Source: Paragonimus skrjabini miyazakii (lineage: Eukaryota > Platyhelminthes > Trematoda > Plagiorchiida > Troglotrematidae). From it: DNA of 64,000 bases. Both the position numbers and the translations under genes were made by a program. The stretch lies in assembly GCA_014338405.1 (NCBI GenBank), contig JTDE01000290.1, positions 94,729 through 158,728 on the forward strand. Direction: 5' to 3'. Shown piece by piece: positions 1 to 12,800 of the stretch. A model generated the notes under the pieces. The model ran no database searches, was not told where the DNA came from, and saw nothing but the letters and a program-made list of their open reading frames with translations. Position 1 is the stretch's first letter, and each line of letters starts with the position of its first letter.

Positions 1-55
1 TGTATGGATGTGCGTGCGTGTGCGTGTGTTGGTGTGGTTGTTGATTTTGTTGTTT
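1..55. repeat. TG-rich microsatellite
   Basis: The window opens in an imperfect TG/TGCG run that degrades into GTT units. It is a simple-sequence repeat, and nothing coding is seen in it. Confidence 0.7.
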
Positions 56-2603
56 AGCTTCACAATGCCCATTGAACTTTGCTATATAAACACACAGACT
101 GCAGTATGTACCTGATGAGATGCAGCGAAATGTGCTCGAGAGATACATTGTGCAAAAACTGTTTCTGAATTCTCTGTTCAAATTTGTTACGGGAAAAGGT
201 TGCTTTGTTTAGAAATAGTTTGTCCATGGAGATTGTAGGATAAATCAAGAGTAGTAAATTTCCAACCTCAACAGTACGTCTAATATTGAATAGAATACGT
301 TCAAGTAAATACCACCGGTTCTCTTTAAAGCAGTCCTACCACAAAACTACTAAACCATAGTATCCGCTTAATCAAAAGATTATATGCTTTCCGGTATAAA
401 CAGAAATAACTTATGTTCAACTTTAAAATAAACGGAAATGTTGAAAACTGAACTTTTTCAATGTGCAATTCATGAAGACGGAAAACGAACACTGTCGAAA
501 GAAGCAGCAATTACGCCATTATCAAATTAACATAATGCGATTGCCGAGATGAACTGTGCAAACACATCATTCACAGGGGTCCTTTGTCCTTTCTAGGCAT
601 GTATGGAATGTTTCCAGTTTTCTGGACAAACAAGTGTTGAATGTCATCTAGATTCAGATGCTAACTGAGTAGCAAGCGTGAGAGCCAAGCCTCTCTAATC
701 AACTTAGTAGGCAGAGCATTGTCTCAGAGTTCCGTTAAATTCAGACCAAAGACGACACTCTCTACACCGAGGAACCTGCGTCCAAATGTTGAGTGAACCT
801 TAACTAGTGGTCGGCCTTATGATTAAAATAGATAATTGCTATTAGTCCCCATTCGGATTTTTCTATATCTTTCAACTTCACAAAATCGACTTGTTTCCTC
901 AAACAGACTTTGTTTGCAATGGTTAAGTGAAAATCGTTAACTTTCTCCTCCTCACCCTGTATCCATTCAGTGTTACCTGTTTTGTCAGCTCAAATTAGTT
1001 AAAACCCAATAACCGTACACGCATTTGGTTGTATTGGTATACCAGGGAAGCTTTACTTTCAGACTTTTAACTGTACACATTCTACAGTGATATCATGTCA
1101 TTCTTGGTTTAGTTAGTCAATTAGCTGCCTTCAGCATGATCAGACAAGCCAGTTTTGATTACTATATCCAACTGCTGCGCAGGCCCTTGTCAGTTTCGCA
1201 GAAGTAAGATTTGGGGTGCAGACAAGATGTCATTTTCAATGACAGCTAAGAAATTGCTGATGAACGTTTTGAACTTCGTTCATGGGAATTAATATTTTAG
1301 GAATCTAGCAGAACTTCCCTTACTAGTTCTATACGACATCAAGTTGAAAAAGTCCTTTTTAAAAGGGAGTACATTTTGTTTGTTGACACTATATGAACGG
1401 TATTGACAGTCAGACAGACGATCATGATCTGGCCAGTGATCGTTCAAGTTGACTTACCCTCTTCGTTTGCACGGTGATTTGGCATTCTGTGGTTCTGTAC
1501 AATTTTCGCTTGAACGTTCCAAACATGAAAAGTTGAAAATAAATAAAATCACTTGCTTGGAAAACCACATTTTCACTTTCATACACCTTGCTTTCTTCGG
1601 TGAAAATACGAAACACTAAAGAAGTGAATTGGTGTAATACTAGTGTGCCTACTGGGTACAAGTCATGTTGAGAAGATTATAGTGAGACTATTCAATCTTA
1701 TTTCAGGAGCAGCCAGTTCATCCAGATTGATACACTTTCAAAGTTTGCGTTGGTTCAACTTTCTTTATTTATCCATGAAATAAGTTTCCTAGAAAGCTGT
1801 TTCCATCTGGAACTGAACCAAGCATCGCGTGTACCGCAATGATATTCACGGAGATTTATGCAAACGATGGGCTGAATGAGCAATCGTTTCAGAAAATGGC
1901 TTTAAGCGTATAGTATTACATGAGGATACACGGTGGCCAGTCATCCGTAATTAAAAAGCTGACTGGATAGTCTACTGCAGTGTCGAATTTGTAAAGCCTT
2001 CACAAACGTCACTTGGTTTACGAATAGCACGCTAACTTGACATACAATATGCGGGACGTAAATTGGGGGTGGGTAGGCCTGGTATTTAAATACTGGAAGG
2101 AATTTCTTCTAAATTTGGAAGATAGTCTGACTCAAACTATTATCCACCCAATGCTGAACAAGTTAAGGACGAACACAATTAAGTCTAAATGTTCTTTGTA
2201 ATGCAGTGTTTTGTTTCATTTACAACTAGCTGTTATCTTAAGGGTAATTTAGGTATTCATAAATGTTCAACTTCGTTGTACAGAAATGGATGCTAAATTG
2301 AATTTCAAGGCAGACTGCCCTACATGTTCTTGGTCAACCGATTTGCCCCACGAGGCAAATGTCTGTGCTCAGCCTGACTTAAGGGTGAGTTTTGACGAGG
2401 AAAAGATTAACATTAGAGCTCAATACATGGTGATCATGGCCACAATCAACATTGGACAACGTGGCTAGCACCAGAATCGTCTGTCACTTATGAATCACTG
2501 CTGGCTAGAAGCTTACCGCAAGAATCATCTCTGTATAATTTACGCATAACTTAAAGTTGAACATAACTCAGAGCAATACAAACCTTGCTGTCAGCATCTT
2601 TTG
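56..2603. other. non-genic stretch
   Basis: No open frame here shows a recognisable domain, a coding bias or paired splice sites. The short frames (about 60-80 codons) fit chance in AT-rich DNA. One hammerhead-like pattern at 107-154 is reported separately as a weak candidate. Nothing else stands out. Confidence 0.6.
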
Positions 2604-2740
2604 AAAAGAATCACCAGATTCGAATTTCGTTCTTGTTAGAACTCGTAACACTGCAGTGCATATCCTTACCACATCTGGAATGTGCAACCCTATTCGCATT
2701 CTCATGAGACAACCGCGTTAGCCCGTTCGTCACGTTAAGG
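2604..2740 (-). mobile_element. hammerhead SINE, copy A (truncated)
   Basis: On the minus strand this segment aligns with the copies at 44.3, 44.7, 41.4 and 19.1 kb. It keeps the tRNA-like part and the hammerhead region but loses the leader beyond about 2,740. Stem II is a perfect 5-bp helix (GUUCU/AGAAC, loop AACA). The GAA is present at 2,628-2,626, and stem III is the palindrome AUUCGAAU followed by C17 at 2,617. The 5' core box reads GUUACGA instead of CUGANGA, so this copy is probably inactive. Confidence 0.7.
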
Positions 2741-5700
2741 AAGAACAAATCAACATATCTATAATTGCAACCCCAATCGTTTTTGTGTAGTACTCTACGG
2801 TTTTTCAGATAATCGGCACCCCCAACATACCTGATGCGAATGAGAAAAATTGGTTGCTGGACTAGTCCAGCTATTTTTGTTTACAGACGTTGAAAATAAA
2901 TTCGGAATGAAAGTTGGAATTTGTTAAACTGCGTTTCATATCACAAGCGTACATACCTTACTACGCCACAATACGGAGTAGTAAGTGCAAACGATAAAAC
3001 CACAACTCACTATAAATGTGCTTCGTATTTGTAAGCCACTTTTATATCAGTTAAACGAAATATTCAGAAACACGCTCTGAATTGAATTTCACGCAATGAA
3101 TGAAGAAAAGCAGTGATTTTTTGGTTTGGTCAAATGTTGTCAACTTCGAAACAGTACATTTTCGTACGAGTTTATATGCAAAGTGTTTACGATGAATTCA
3201 TTTCGAGTGTCCAACGTCGAAGGTCACGGATTCTGAAAAGTGTTCAGGTTGCAACTGTTCTGGTTATCGATTATGCTCATCATTGTTGTTTTTTAGTAGG
3301 ATACACAATCAGAACCGTCTGAATAGTTTGATTTTGAATGCACAAAACGAGGTGGTGTAACGGGATCCAGGTCACCTTGGCTAAAGACAAGGAGTGGTAC
3401 TTGACTTTTCACGACTAGATGACGAGAACTGGCAAACGATCAGAATATCTGTGTGTAATCCAAAATAGCCAAGAATGAACTAGTCGTTAGCCGCGTTTCT
3501 AGAGATCGTTTCAAAGCCTTGCTATACTCTTATTTACTTAAAGCATAGACTTGTATTCTTATCACGTTCTTGGCACCTGCTGTAATCCCTACGATCGCTA
3601 CTATGTCCTGTTTTCAGTTATCGGTTTTCAGGTCAATAAACATCCACTTGATAACGAATGAGGTAAACCGAGTAGATCCGGGTGTCTTGGGCTTGCTCTC
3701 TTAACCTTATGTATTAGCCGTTGAATTTTTAAATTGGAAAAGTTCTCTTGCACACATGTTCGTCATGTCGATGTGAACAATGCACTCATCAGTGTATTTT
3801 CAGACCATAGACAATATGTCTCTTTTCCCTATAGGACAATGCTTGAATTTATCGTGCATACTTCACAAACTCGTACCTAAAGAAGCCAGCACGATCAAAT
3901 TTGCTTTATGGAGATCCGTTTGCTCAATCAGTCGAACACTCGCAAATGGATGAACATGCTGTGTAGAACTTAACTTTGACTCTGGGACAGACACCATGAT
4001 GTTGCAGAACAATTCAGCAGGTCGGCAACTAAAAATCGTGCCGGCGGGATATCGCAATCAACAGTACACGTTCAGCGCTGGGCGGAATAAGGACAAACAT
4101 TGAATGAGCGTTGACAGCTGTTACTCGGACGTTCGTATGCGCACATGCGTGCCCGTGCAGTTTATTCTGGAAGCTGGCAGATGTTGTGTGTCGGTTCCTC
4201 GACTTCATCTGTTACATAACAGAGATGGTCGTAATTGTTTGAGAAACACAAGTACGTTTGGAATTGCAGCTGAATGTTCTTACCTGGAATATTGTCTTTT
4301 TCGAGAAAAGTAGACGAGGACAGCTATAAGCAGTAGTAGGGCTAAAAATCGGAAAATGATGTCTAGACGTTACTTCTAGAGGCAAATCACAAGAAGATAG
4401 CCTTCTCGTTGGCAGAAACGGCTGCCGTTTCAGAGTGCCGCGCCCGGATTAAAAATTCTGCATGTTTTGTTCTAATTACATAATACCCATCTCATTTCAG
4501 GCACTGGTATTGATGGCTGTATTGGTAACCTCTAATGGTTAACACCCTTGGTAAACTTTCTGTTCAATATGTGTACTTTGGTAGCAATGTAACGCTTACC
4601 AGACAGTTATTGGTAACCTTCCTAAACAGAACAATGTTTGCCACGGATTCTTTGGTGACCTTTCGGACCTTGACAATATGTAGTTTGTTCTACCTACCGA
4701 CCTGATTACACAGGACGCTATTATGTAAACAACTGTCGATCTGTTCTCACAGAACATCCTCCACCTATGCTATTTTCTGTTGATTGTTCAGACGTGCTTG
4801 CTTCACACAGATGTCTCTCTGAGAGACAATGACTTGTTAGCTTTGCGTTTGCTTGTCAGCCTTGAGCAACAACTTGTTATTTATAGTGTTTTTCAGCTCG
4901 CCTAACTCAGTTAACAGTTGCTGCTGTTATATTCCCCTTGAACGTGAATAGCTGAAGCTTGCTGTAACACTTGTCTCATTGATTGCTTCATTACCAGCGT
5001 TTTTCATCATGGTGGAAAGTTTTAAAGAAAAGATATCTAAGATTACTGTGCACCACAGTGAAGACTAGACAAACTGACTCAATCTATGGGGTCCTTTCAA
5101 ACAAGAGCAAAGAAGCAGGTGGTAACTTTCTAACCAGTTGGTCACACTAGTATTTGAAATAGAAAACTGTGAAGCGAACCCATAGATAGTCAGGATAATG
5201 GGAGAAGGAAATGAGAAATAGATGCACCTAGCAAAATACCCGGGTTGGACTGCATAACGCAACAGCTTCTCAATGAAAATGTCCAAATTGTACTCTACCA
5301 GTTGACCAGTTGTGAAGAAGGAGGCATAGGAATGTTCAAAACTGTTGTAAACATTACGGTACATCAATAGGGACGGACCCAGAAAACAGCTCATTTTTGT
5401 CATGAGGGGTCAACCCGTTATGAACTATGTGGGCAACAGCGTCAACAGTCGTACATCACATACGGCATGCTAAACTGTAATCTGTCATTAGGTTCGTCTC
5501 TAGGGAACGTGCGATCGACCGTCATTTTTAAAACGCTATAAGATTGAAGCATACGCCAGCGGTCCACCAGAATTTTGACATGGTTTCTTTGGACAGTTCA
5601 GTGATGTTGATATTTCTTCAGCAGTCAGTAGAGTCGTTAAACAACTTAGTAGGAGGATTCTGTCCAATTTCTATTCGTCCTGAAAAAATGCTGCCGACAA

Positions 5701-6130
5701 TGAATCTGGTTCATTTGCTTTGTTCAGACTAGAATTCGAAAGTTTTTTAAATCACGACTGCGGCTTTACTTCCTGAATGTAAGCAAGTCCCGCGCAACTT
5801 CACTCCCGAATACCTATGTTGTTCAAGTTGGTTGGGAGCTAGTTTGTTGTCAGGTTTTTCTCTCTATAACAGCTAAAAATCACAATTGAGATTTATGGTC
5901 TGTCTACTGTCCGAGTTCTAGTGGAAACTTGCTGACCGCCGTGACGTTATTTGGCCTGTCCAAGCCTGTCAAGCGCAGTTCTGTTGAAATTCACTCCCAG
6001 AGAATGCCAGTACATAAATAACTATGTACTGTTAACAACAAAAACGTTAATTCAAATTGACTGGAGTTAGTAAAACCTGGGGTGCACGGAAACAAGAACA
6101 TAGCCTTGAGTTTGGATGTTAAATAGTGCC
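2741..6130. other. non-genic stretch
   Basis: I see no supportable gene. The longest frame is a minus-strand 112-codon one at 5,065-5,403; it has no recognised domain and no splice context, so I do not call it. A 17-base near-perfect palindrome (8-bp arms, one-base spacer) sits at 4,415-4,431. The stretch at 4,500-4,690 repeats a short TTGGTAACC-like word several times. Confidence 0.55.
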
Positions 6131-6270
6131 TTAAGACGGCAAGGAGACGTACATTGCGAGATGCAAGCATTTGGTTTATTCTCATCAGTCGATTATATAA
6201 AACTTTCGTTTGTATAGGTTAAGCGCTTAGCGACAAAACAATGTAATGCACGAACGTCGCATGGGTGCAG
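6131..6270 (-). repeat. left arm of long inverted repeat
   Basis: The reverse complement of this segment matches 6,672-6,806 over most of its length, at roughly 80-85% by eye. The matching runs include the blocks around TGCACCCATG, GCGCTTAACC and AATCGACTGAT. A third, partial copy lies at 31,443-31,490. The family is unidentified. The two arms flank a GIY-YIG fragment. Confidence 0.75.
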
Positions 6271-6318
6271 TTGCGTTGGTTGCTTTTCACCCGTTCTTTC
6301 TCGGAAAACTCTGCACCT

Positions 6319-6415
6319 TCTATTATTTACCAGTTCACTTGCAGTTGCGGTGACATACATTGGCAGAATGGACCGAAACTTACGACAAAGGAAGGCGGAG
6401 TACATCCCCAAGTGG
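6319..6415 (+). pseudogene. GIY-YIG endonuclease fragment of a Penelope-like element
   Basis: Reading from 6,319 gives SIIYQFTCSCGD. After a one-base shift the text continues YIGRMDRNLRQRKAEYIPKW. The pattern (Y-x-F-T-C-S-C-G, then YIG-R, then E-Y-I-P-K-W) is the start of the GIY-YIG nuclease domain as found in Penelope-like retroelements, including the conserved cysteines before the YIG. The frame is broken by the single-base insertion and a stop soon after, and only about 32 residues remain, so it is a relic. It sits between the two inverted-repeat arms. It could come from another GIY-YIG-bearing retroelement, but the CSCG spacing favours Penelope. Confidence 0.65.
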
Positions 6416-6671
6416 CAAGTGCAAACAATGACTCAACGCGGGTAAGTATGCCAACACCTGAACAGAAATCCAGCGTCTTCGATCGCGAACCTCCTAATCA
6501 CAACAGTTAATGTGGTTCACCCCGTCACTTCGTTCGTGGTCCTATTGTACAATCGCAGCACTAGATTGTTGGCGCTCTCCGAGGCGTTGTTGATCAAATG
6601 TCAAGCACCAAACCTCTGTTGTCAAAAGGTGCTGACGCATTCAGTTTCGTTACCGTGGCAGTGAATCTTGA

Positions 6672-6806
6672 TTGCACCCATGTGACGTTCGTGTATTTCA
6701 TTGTTTTATCGCCACGCGCTTAACCTATGCAACCGAAAGTTTATGTAATCGACTGATAAGAATAAATGCTTGCATCCCGCAATGTATGTCTTCTTGCTGT
6801 CTTGAT
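6672..6806 (+). repeat. right arm of long inverted repeat
   Basis: This is the plus-oriented partner of 6,131-6,270. The arms point outward, about 400 bases apart. The frame from 6,672 runs through the arm for 77 codons, but it also reads in the left arm only with stops, so I treat it as non-coding. Confidence 0.75.
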
Positions 6807-9800
6807 GAACTAGATAAAAGGAACCTAACGTTTCATTTAAATGTTATTGATTATGAAGTGATGAGCGATATATTTATTTTAGTTGACTTCCAAAGACTGC
6901 GATGAAACGGGTTACCCAAAGAACGGCATTTCTGACACCATTGTATCCACTCTATAAAGAAATATTCCGTTTTTCGTTCTTTTCCAAGCTTATTAAAATT
7001 TTGCGTATTTGATGTTTCAAAGCACGCCAGTGAGCGTTTAAGTTGCGTACATTCTGAAATTTTTAAAAAACACCACATCAGTTGTATTTGTTCAAGTAAT
7101 TAACTTTACACTCTATCACACTCCCATCAAACAGTGAGTTAATTGTCTATAACCACAACCAGTGATGCTTAATTGAAAGTTTACTCAACAAGTCTACTGA
7201 ACAGTTTTATTTACATTGTTTCGTAAGGTGGGTTCTGGCCACCCCATCTTTAGTAGCTATTGAACAAACTGTTGTGGACGACAAGAAAAATTTTTTAGGG
7301 TGTCACAGCTGGCCAGATGATTATTGTTTTCCCAAACGAGGTAAAAATCCTGTTGCAAAACGGTCATTGGCACATGATAACTATGACCTTCACACACTGC
7401 TATTCTCGCACCACCCATTGTTTGTGAGGAGCATTCTCTTATGAATAAGTGAGTCAGGGTGAGAAACTTCACGTCTGCAAATTCATATGACGTCTCATTT
7501 AAAGAGAAGCGACGATAAAATAATTCGTCAAGTTGATTAAAAAAAACAGAAAATTCTGAGCGAAGTTTCTCACCAAATATGTAAATTAATTTGCTACCTC
7601 TTACCCCGAATTAAATGAATGATAGCATTATACGCTAAGCTATGAACTACTTAGGATACTGGTTTAACAGACTCCAACCACTTGAAAACGAAGTCTGATT
7701 CAACTTATCTGCTCTTCTTGCCTAAATGTTCACTGAAAAATAGCCTTAAAATAAGATAAACAACGTAGCTTCCATTAACACAACAACGAAAACTAACCAG
7801 CGTTTGACGGTAGTACTAGACACGTTTACCCAGCCTGCAGCTCGATAAAACTCAATAAAACTTTCCAGGACACAATACAGACTAAGTTGTCATCTCTTTG
7901 TCCTCCTACATTCACTTTCTTTAAGCCCGTCGAAACGATCTACACATCTTGGCATCTCACTGCATACCGTTTAGTGACATACTGGTTGAAAGTCCAATCC
8001 TGATCGTTTTGTAGAAAACGGATATCCATAAAACAGTGGTCAGACATACGGAACTGAAATACCTCAAATTATACCAAATTCGCTTAAGAGTTTTCTACAT
8101 GCAAATAACAAGTGTGGCTAAAACAAATGCAATTACAGTTTATTACTTAGTTTCATTAATGGTGAGCTCAAAGGTTTCTCTTTGATTTGTTCGATGAATT
8201 CCAACTAACAGAATCGAGTCAGAAAGGAGGCTCTCTTCTTATTTCAGTAAAACAGCACTTTTTTAAAATCTTGAAAGTTTTTCAAGCACGAGACCTACAA
8301 ATAAAATTTTCACACTTTGCCACAAAATTTGTGAAAGCTATCCTTATTGACTCGTAAAATGACCCTATGAACGTTGTGTTTTTTAAAAACAATGCATAAT
8401 GAAATAAAATTATAACTTGATTTCGCCTACCACAGAATATTTCCCGTTGCATTGGATGATTACATAACTGATAAACAGAAGGTAATCTTTTTAACTGAAC
8501 GATCGTGATCTGTGTGCTCAATCAAATAAAGGCAATTGGTATCTGGTGTTGAAAACGAAAGGACTGCGATGAAAACATGCTTTTAATCCTATGTGATTAC
8601 TTTACTTTGAACCAAGTTCTACTACACCCAAAAGGCAACTTAGCAAGATGAAATTTTTTCAAATTTCCGTAGTGTTGTACACTTAACATGTCTCCACTAA
8701 ACCTTCCTTCCGGATTACAAGCCCTTGTTCTTTAAATGATTTCTCAACGGTTAACTAACAGATGTATAAATAGTCGCGAATAGCGAACGGTTCGTTTTTG
8801 ACTATACTTACAGCTTTAGTCTGAACTACAGTCCATATCTATGTTTATCTGTCCTATGAACGATCACTATAACACTGCAAGCATGAAATAAAAACTACTA
8901 TTCCCGACAGAAAAATTTCATAACCACTGTTTTCTTGAAATAAAACTGAGTTGGAGGAATTTCACTGAACGAGAACTAGTCAAACTGTGGTTACCTGGAA
9001 GACTTCAGCGATTCATCTGGATGAGATAGGCCTGACCCCAGCTTTAAACAGGTAGCAGCTTTGTTTGCCTGTTTACTGGTTCACGAAACAAAACAGAAAG
9101 AATATGAAAAAAGTATTAACATTATCCTCGTTCTATTTTCTTATAAAGTATGACTTCCTGAAGACTCATACATTCGTGCGATCAGTACTCGGGAGCAGTT
9201 GATATATTTTTTTAAATTGTCTATCCAAATATTAACAGGTTTAGGAAAAATTGGGTTATACACAATTTCAGGTTGTATCAGTATGTTTCATATGGGAAGT
9301 TTAGCTATTTTTTGTTCATTGTAAATTATTTCGGTGCTCATTGATATAATGCTATCTAGCGATTAATACCCTCTGTAGATGTATGCGGCTAAAAGAATAT
9401 TATGATCCATTTTGTTTATCCGAGGACCTACCCGGTATCGTTTAAAACGTTCTAGCGTTTCATAAGTACAACTGATGCTTTTCAATTCATTCTCAACATT
9501 CTAACCTGTAATCATTCTTACTTATTTCCTACTAATGGCCATACGGTTTTGTTTTTAAACTCTTTCATATTAATAAAGGATACCATCATAAATCTGGCCT
9601 GATATTACCAAATAGGATTTTAAAATTGGTGACAAAAGCCTGTAAACAGTCACTAGTAATTCATAATTGCTGTGCTCTTATGATTCTATCGCTACCACCT
9701 TGTCGCTTTCAACAACAAAATATTAACAATCATCATTAAGGTGTTTAGAGATCGCAGTTTGTAACCACGAACAGTGGCTACTGTTTTATATTGTAGCAAG

Positions 9801-12800
9801 GTTATTTGCTAAATATTTTCCAATTTTGTAACCTTGTGGCGGGTTCCACACAGCCCGTTTATATCAGCTGCATACAATACCTAGAGTTACCACCAAGTCT
9901 TTCCTAGGTGATCGGAGCTGTTACCAGTGGTTGCTTGTGAGACAAGTCTAGTTTTCTGTTAATTGGTTTATACATAAAAACATACAGGCTGAATTTCCTA
10001 CATGAATGGATCAGTTTAAAAATTAAACTGTGATTTTTGCCGTTCTAAGGATGGCCGCTGCTTTTGCAAACAAGTTCACATTTACTGTTATGCAGTAAAC
10101 AATTCCAACAGGCCTAATCAATTGCTAAATTGAACGGATTAGCAGTTAAGAGAATTCCATATTTCACGATAAAAATTTAACTGTTCTTGATTCAGTCGTC
10201 ATTAATAAACTATTACTGCGCCACGGTATGAAGTACATGCACGTTGTATACCGTTTTGTTCTCAGTAGATATCACGCTTACATAACTATATGGTAATGTA
10301 GTGGTCAATTTCGTGGCCCCATTTATCACAGCGGTGAAAATAAGGTTCATTTACTGAATGTTTAACAATGTAGAAAGTCGTAAACTCCAAATTCCTAAGA
10401 TACAAACCACGGGCTTTGTACTTTGGGACATAAGCAGAAACAGAATGATATAAATAGTTTGTTGCAGTCAGTGTTTGAAATAGTAAAAAGGTAATTTCAA
10501 AGTGTCTCAAAACTTTGTATAGGTACAATTTGAACGTAGTGGAACTTCCATTTGTGCTTGATTTATTAAATAGTTGGCTAGGCCTATTTTTTGTAAATAC
10601 CTCTCAAGGATCTTTTGAGTTATGGTTGAATCAATTTCGCAGGTTAAAATATGCCTGCGAAAGTCTACTGGTCAGCAAAGGAGAGTATATTAGATAATAT
10701 CACACCCTCGATAGGCTGGTATGAGATTTCATCTGGTAAATCACCTAGCCTAAACTAGTTTCCGGTGTCCAGAAGATGGTTACGAAACACGTAGTAAAAC
10801 ATCTCTCCTGAGAGTAGGCCAAAGTACGGTCAGTTACTTTGCACAGGTATAAACGAACCATGGTATTATGAATTTTTTCACTATACTTTCCAGAAGCAAC
10901 TTAGAAATGAACAACATTTGGTGAGCAATCAGCTGTTCACAGGACGACACCAGTAGCAAAACACAGGCTACAAATAACTGCTGACAACTGGTGTGAGTTG
11001 GATATAGCTGACACTTCGACAAAAAAGTTTGGCAGAAACACTTTGAAAACTAGCGTTTGTTTCTTATGTCCCTCATTTATTCGAGCTGATTATGTAGTGA
11101 GATAAAAGATAAAAAAGAAACTAAGATATTTGTCAAGTCTCTTCATAATATAATATAGGACTACTGCACAATCACGTGATTATTATTTCGAAACATATGT
11201 ATAACAAGATTACTTCTAATGGATATGTAGTGAACGAGTTACTGAACCTGTTGAGTCATAAAAAGGTTGAATTTTAACTTGTTAGTTCACAATTTCGAAG
11301 GTAGTTACTTTAATAGTTGGGGAATGCTTATTGCTAAGTAGAAGGTTGCCAATTAAAAGCTAGACACAAGACAACTAATCATTGTTAAGTCTTTCGAAGT
11401 TAAAAATTTATTATCTGAAGGAAGTAGGGCAATTGCTCAGGTTTTCAAGTGGCACCTACAACAGCACCGCAGAACCTCGCTGATTGCCGTAATATTCAAT
11501 TTTTATATAACCCTGCTAATACTGAATTAAGCTTAGCACCATACATCTTGAAAGATAAAACTCATTATAACACAGTAATTTAAAATCTTTTCGTATTTCA
11601 CTGTATAAGTGCTTAGCATTTTCAGACCGTGAGGCTTCCTTGTAAAGCTTTAGAAACCATCCACTGAAAGTAGTGCATTTGAGCGGAAATCCCAGATTAT
11701 CGTCCAGAAACAAATAAAAATAACTACTGTTGTTAAGTTATAATATATACCAAAGCAATTCCTGTTTGATCCTGTTATTCACCAACTATTTAAAACCCTA
11801 GTCACAGCGTGTGGACATTTGCGGAATGAGTACGAAGAACAGTTCTGAGTTGCTGTTTCCGAAGAAAGTGTCTTTATGTTTAATGCTCATGATGATAACT
11901 TAGATTATCGCACATAATTTTTGTCTGGTATCTTATGTTGAGTTCAAATGTGTCAGCCCAAAAATGTTCGTACCAAAGTGAAACTAATCGACTTTTCTGG
12001 AATGTTTAGTCAATTTCATGCATACCTTCTTAAACGGTTTTTGGTTGAAAACTGTGTTATCTTGTTATTCTTGTAAAACGGTAAATTTGCCTGTGCGAAA
12101 ATTATATGTAAATTGTCACGGTCGCTCCTGAGAACCAGATGCTTGCGTAGTTTTGCACATAAAATATACCACATATTGACAAACTTCAAGGTCAAACGTT
12201 GCCAAACCATGGAAATCTCAAATGGATTGCACGAATACTGTGCTCTTTAGTTATGTCTGTTTAATAAGGTGGTTGCCAGTCTGTTTTTTTGTTATTTACT
12301 TCCACGGCCAAGCTGGTTTAGATGAACGCATCTGATCACAAACATCCCTGAAAATGTCCGAGGTAATTTGATCTTGTCCTCCCGGCTAGCATTCTTAAAT
12401 TGTAAACGGCCCACTTCAGAATTATATGCGGATGTTGAGCACATATTTGCATTAAGGAAATGTTCCATCGTTCTAATTACTGCTACTGAGAATAAAGCGG
12501 TCAAAATAAAATCAGTTGACTATTGGTAAAACCATTATCCACAGTGACACGTGATCAACTTCTCGGTACGTATAACCACGCAAACGACGATTCCAGCCTT
12601 GAAGGTCAAAATGTTTGATGACTACGCACGTTTAATTGCAATGACTCATATAGGTCAAAATGGGTTACTCTTTAAATAACGTAATATACATTACACAGGA
12701 ATTGTGGCTTGCATAAAGTACACTGATTCTTACTTTCAGCCAGAACATTAAATTGACTTAGAGTGACTGACAGTTTTGTAATTCATTTGGCTGTCATTCA

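Noticed and set aside
5065..5403. Minus-strand 112-codon frame as a gene
   Set aside because: No known domain, no splice or promoter context, composition like the surrounding AT-rich DNA.
5894..5932. Plus-strand hammerhead copy at GAGTTCTAGTGGAAAC
   Set aside because: It resembles the SINE only over about 20 bases; the core box is broken, stem II cannot form and no tRNA-like head precedes it.
6672..6905. 77-codon frame over the right inverted-repeat arm as a gene
   Set aside because: The same sequence in the left arm is interrupted by stops, and no domain is recognisable.
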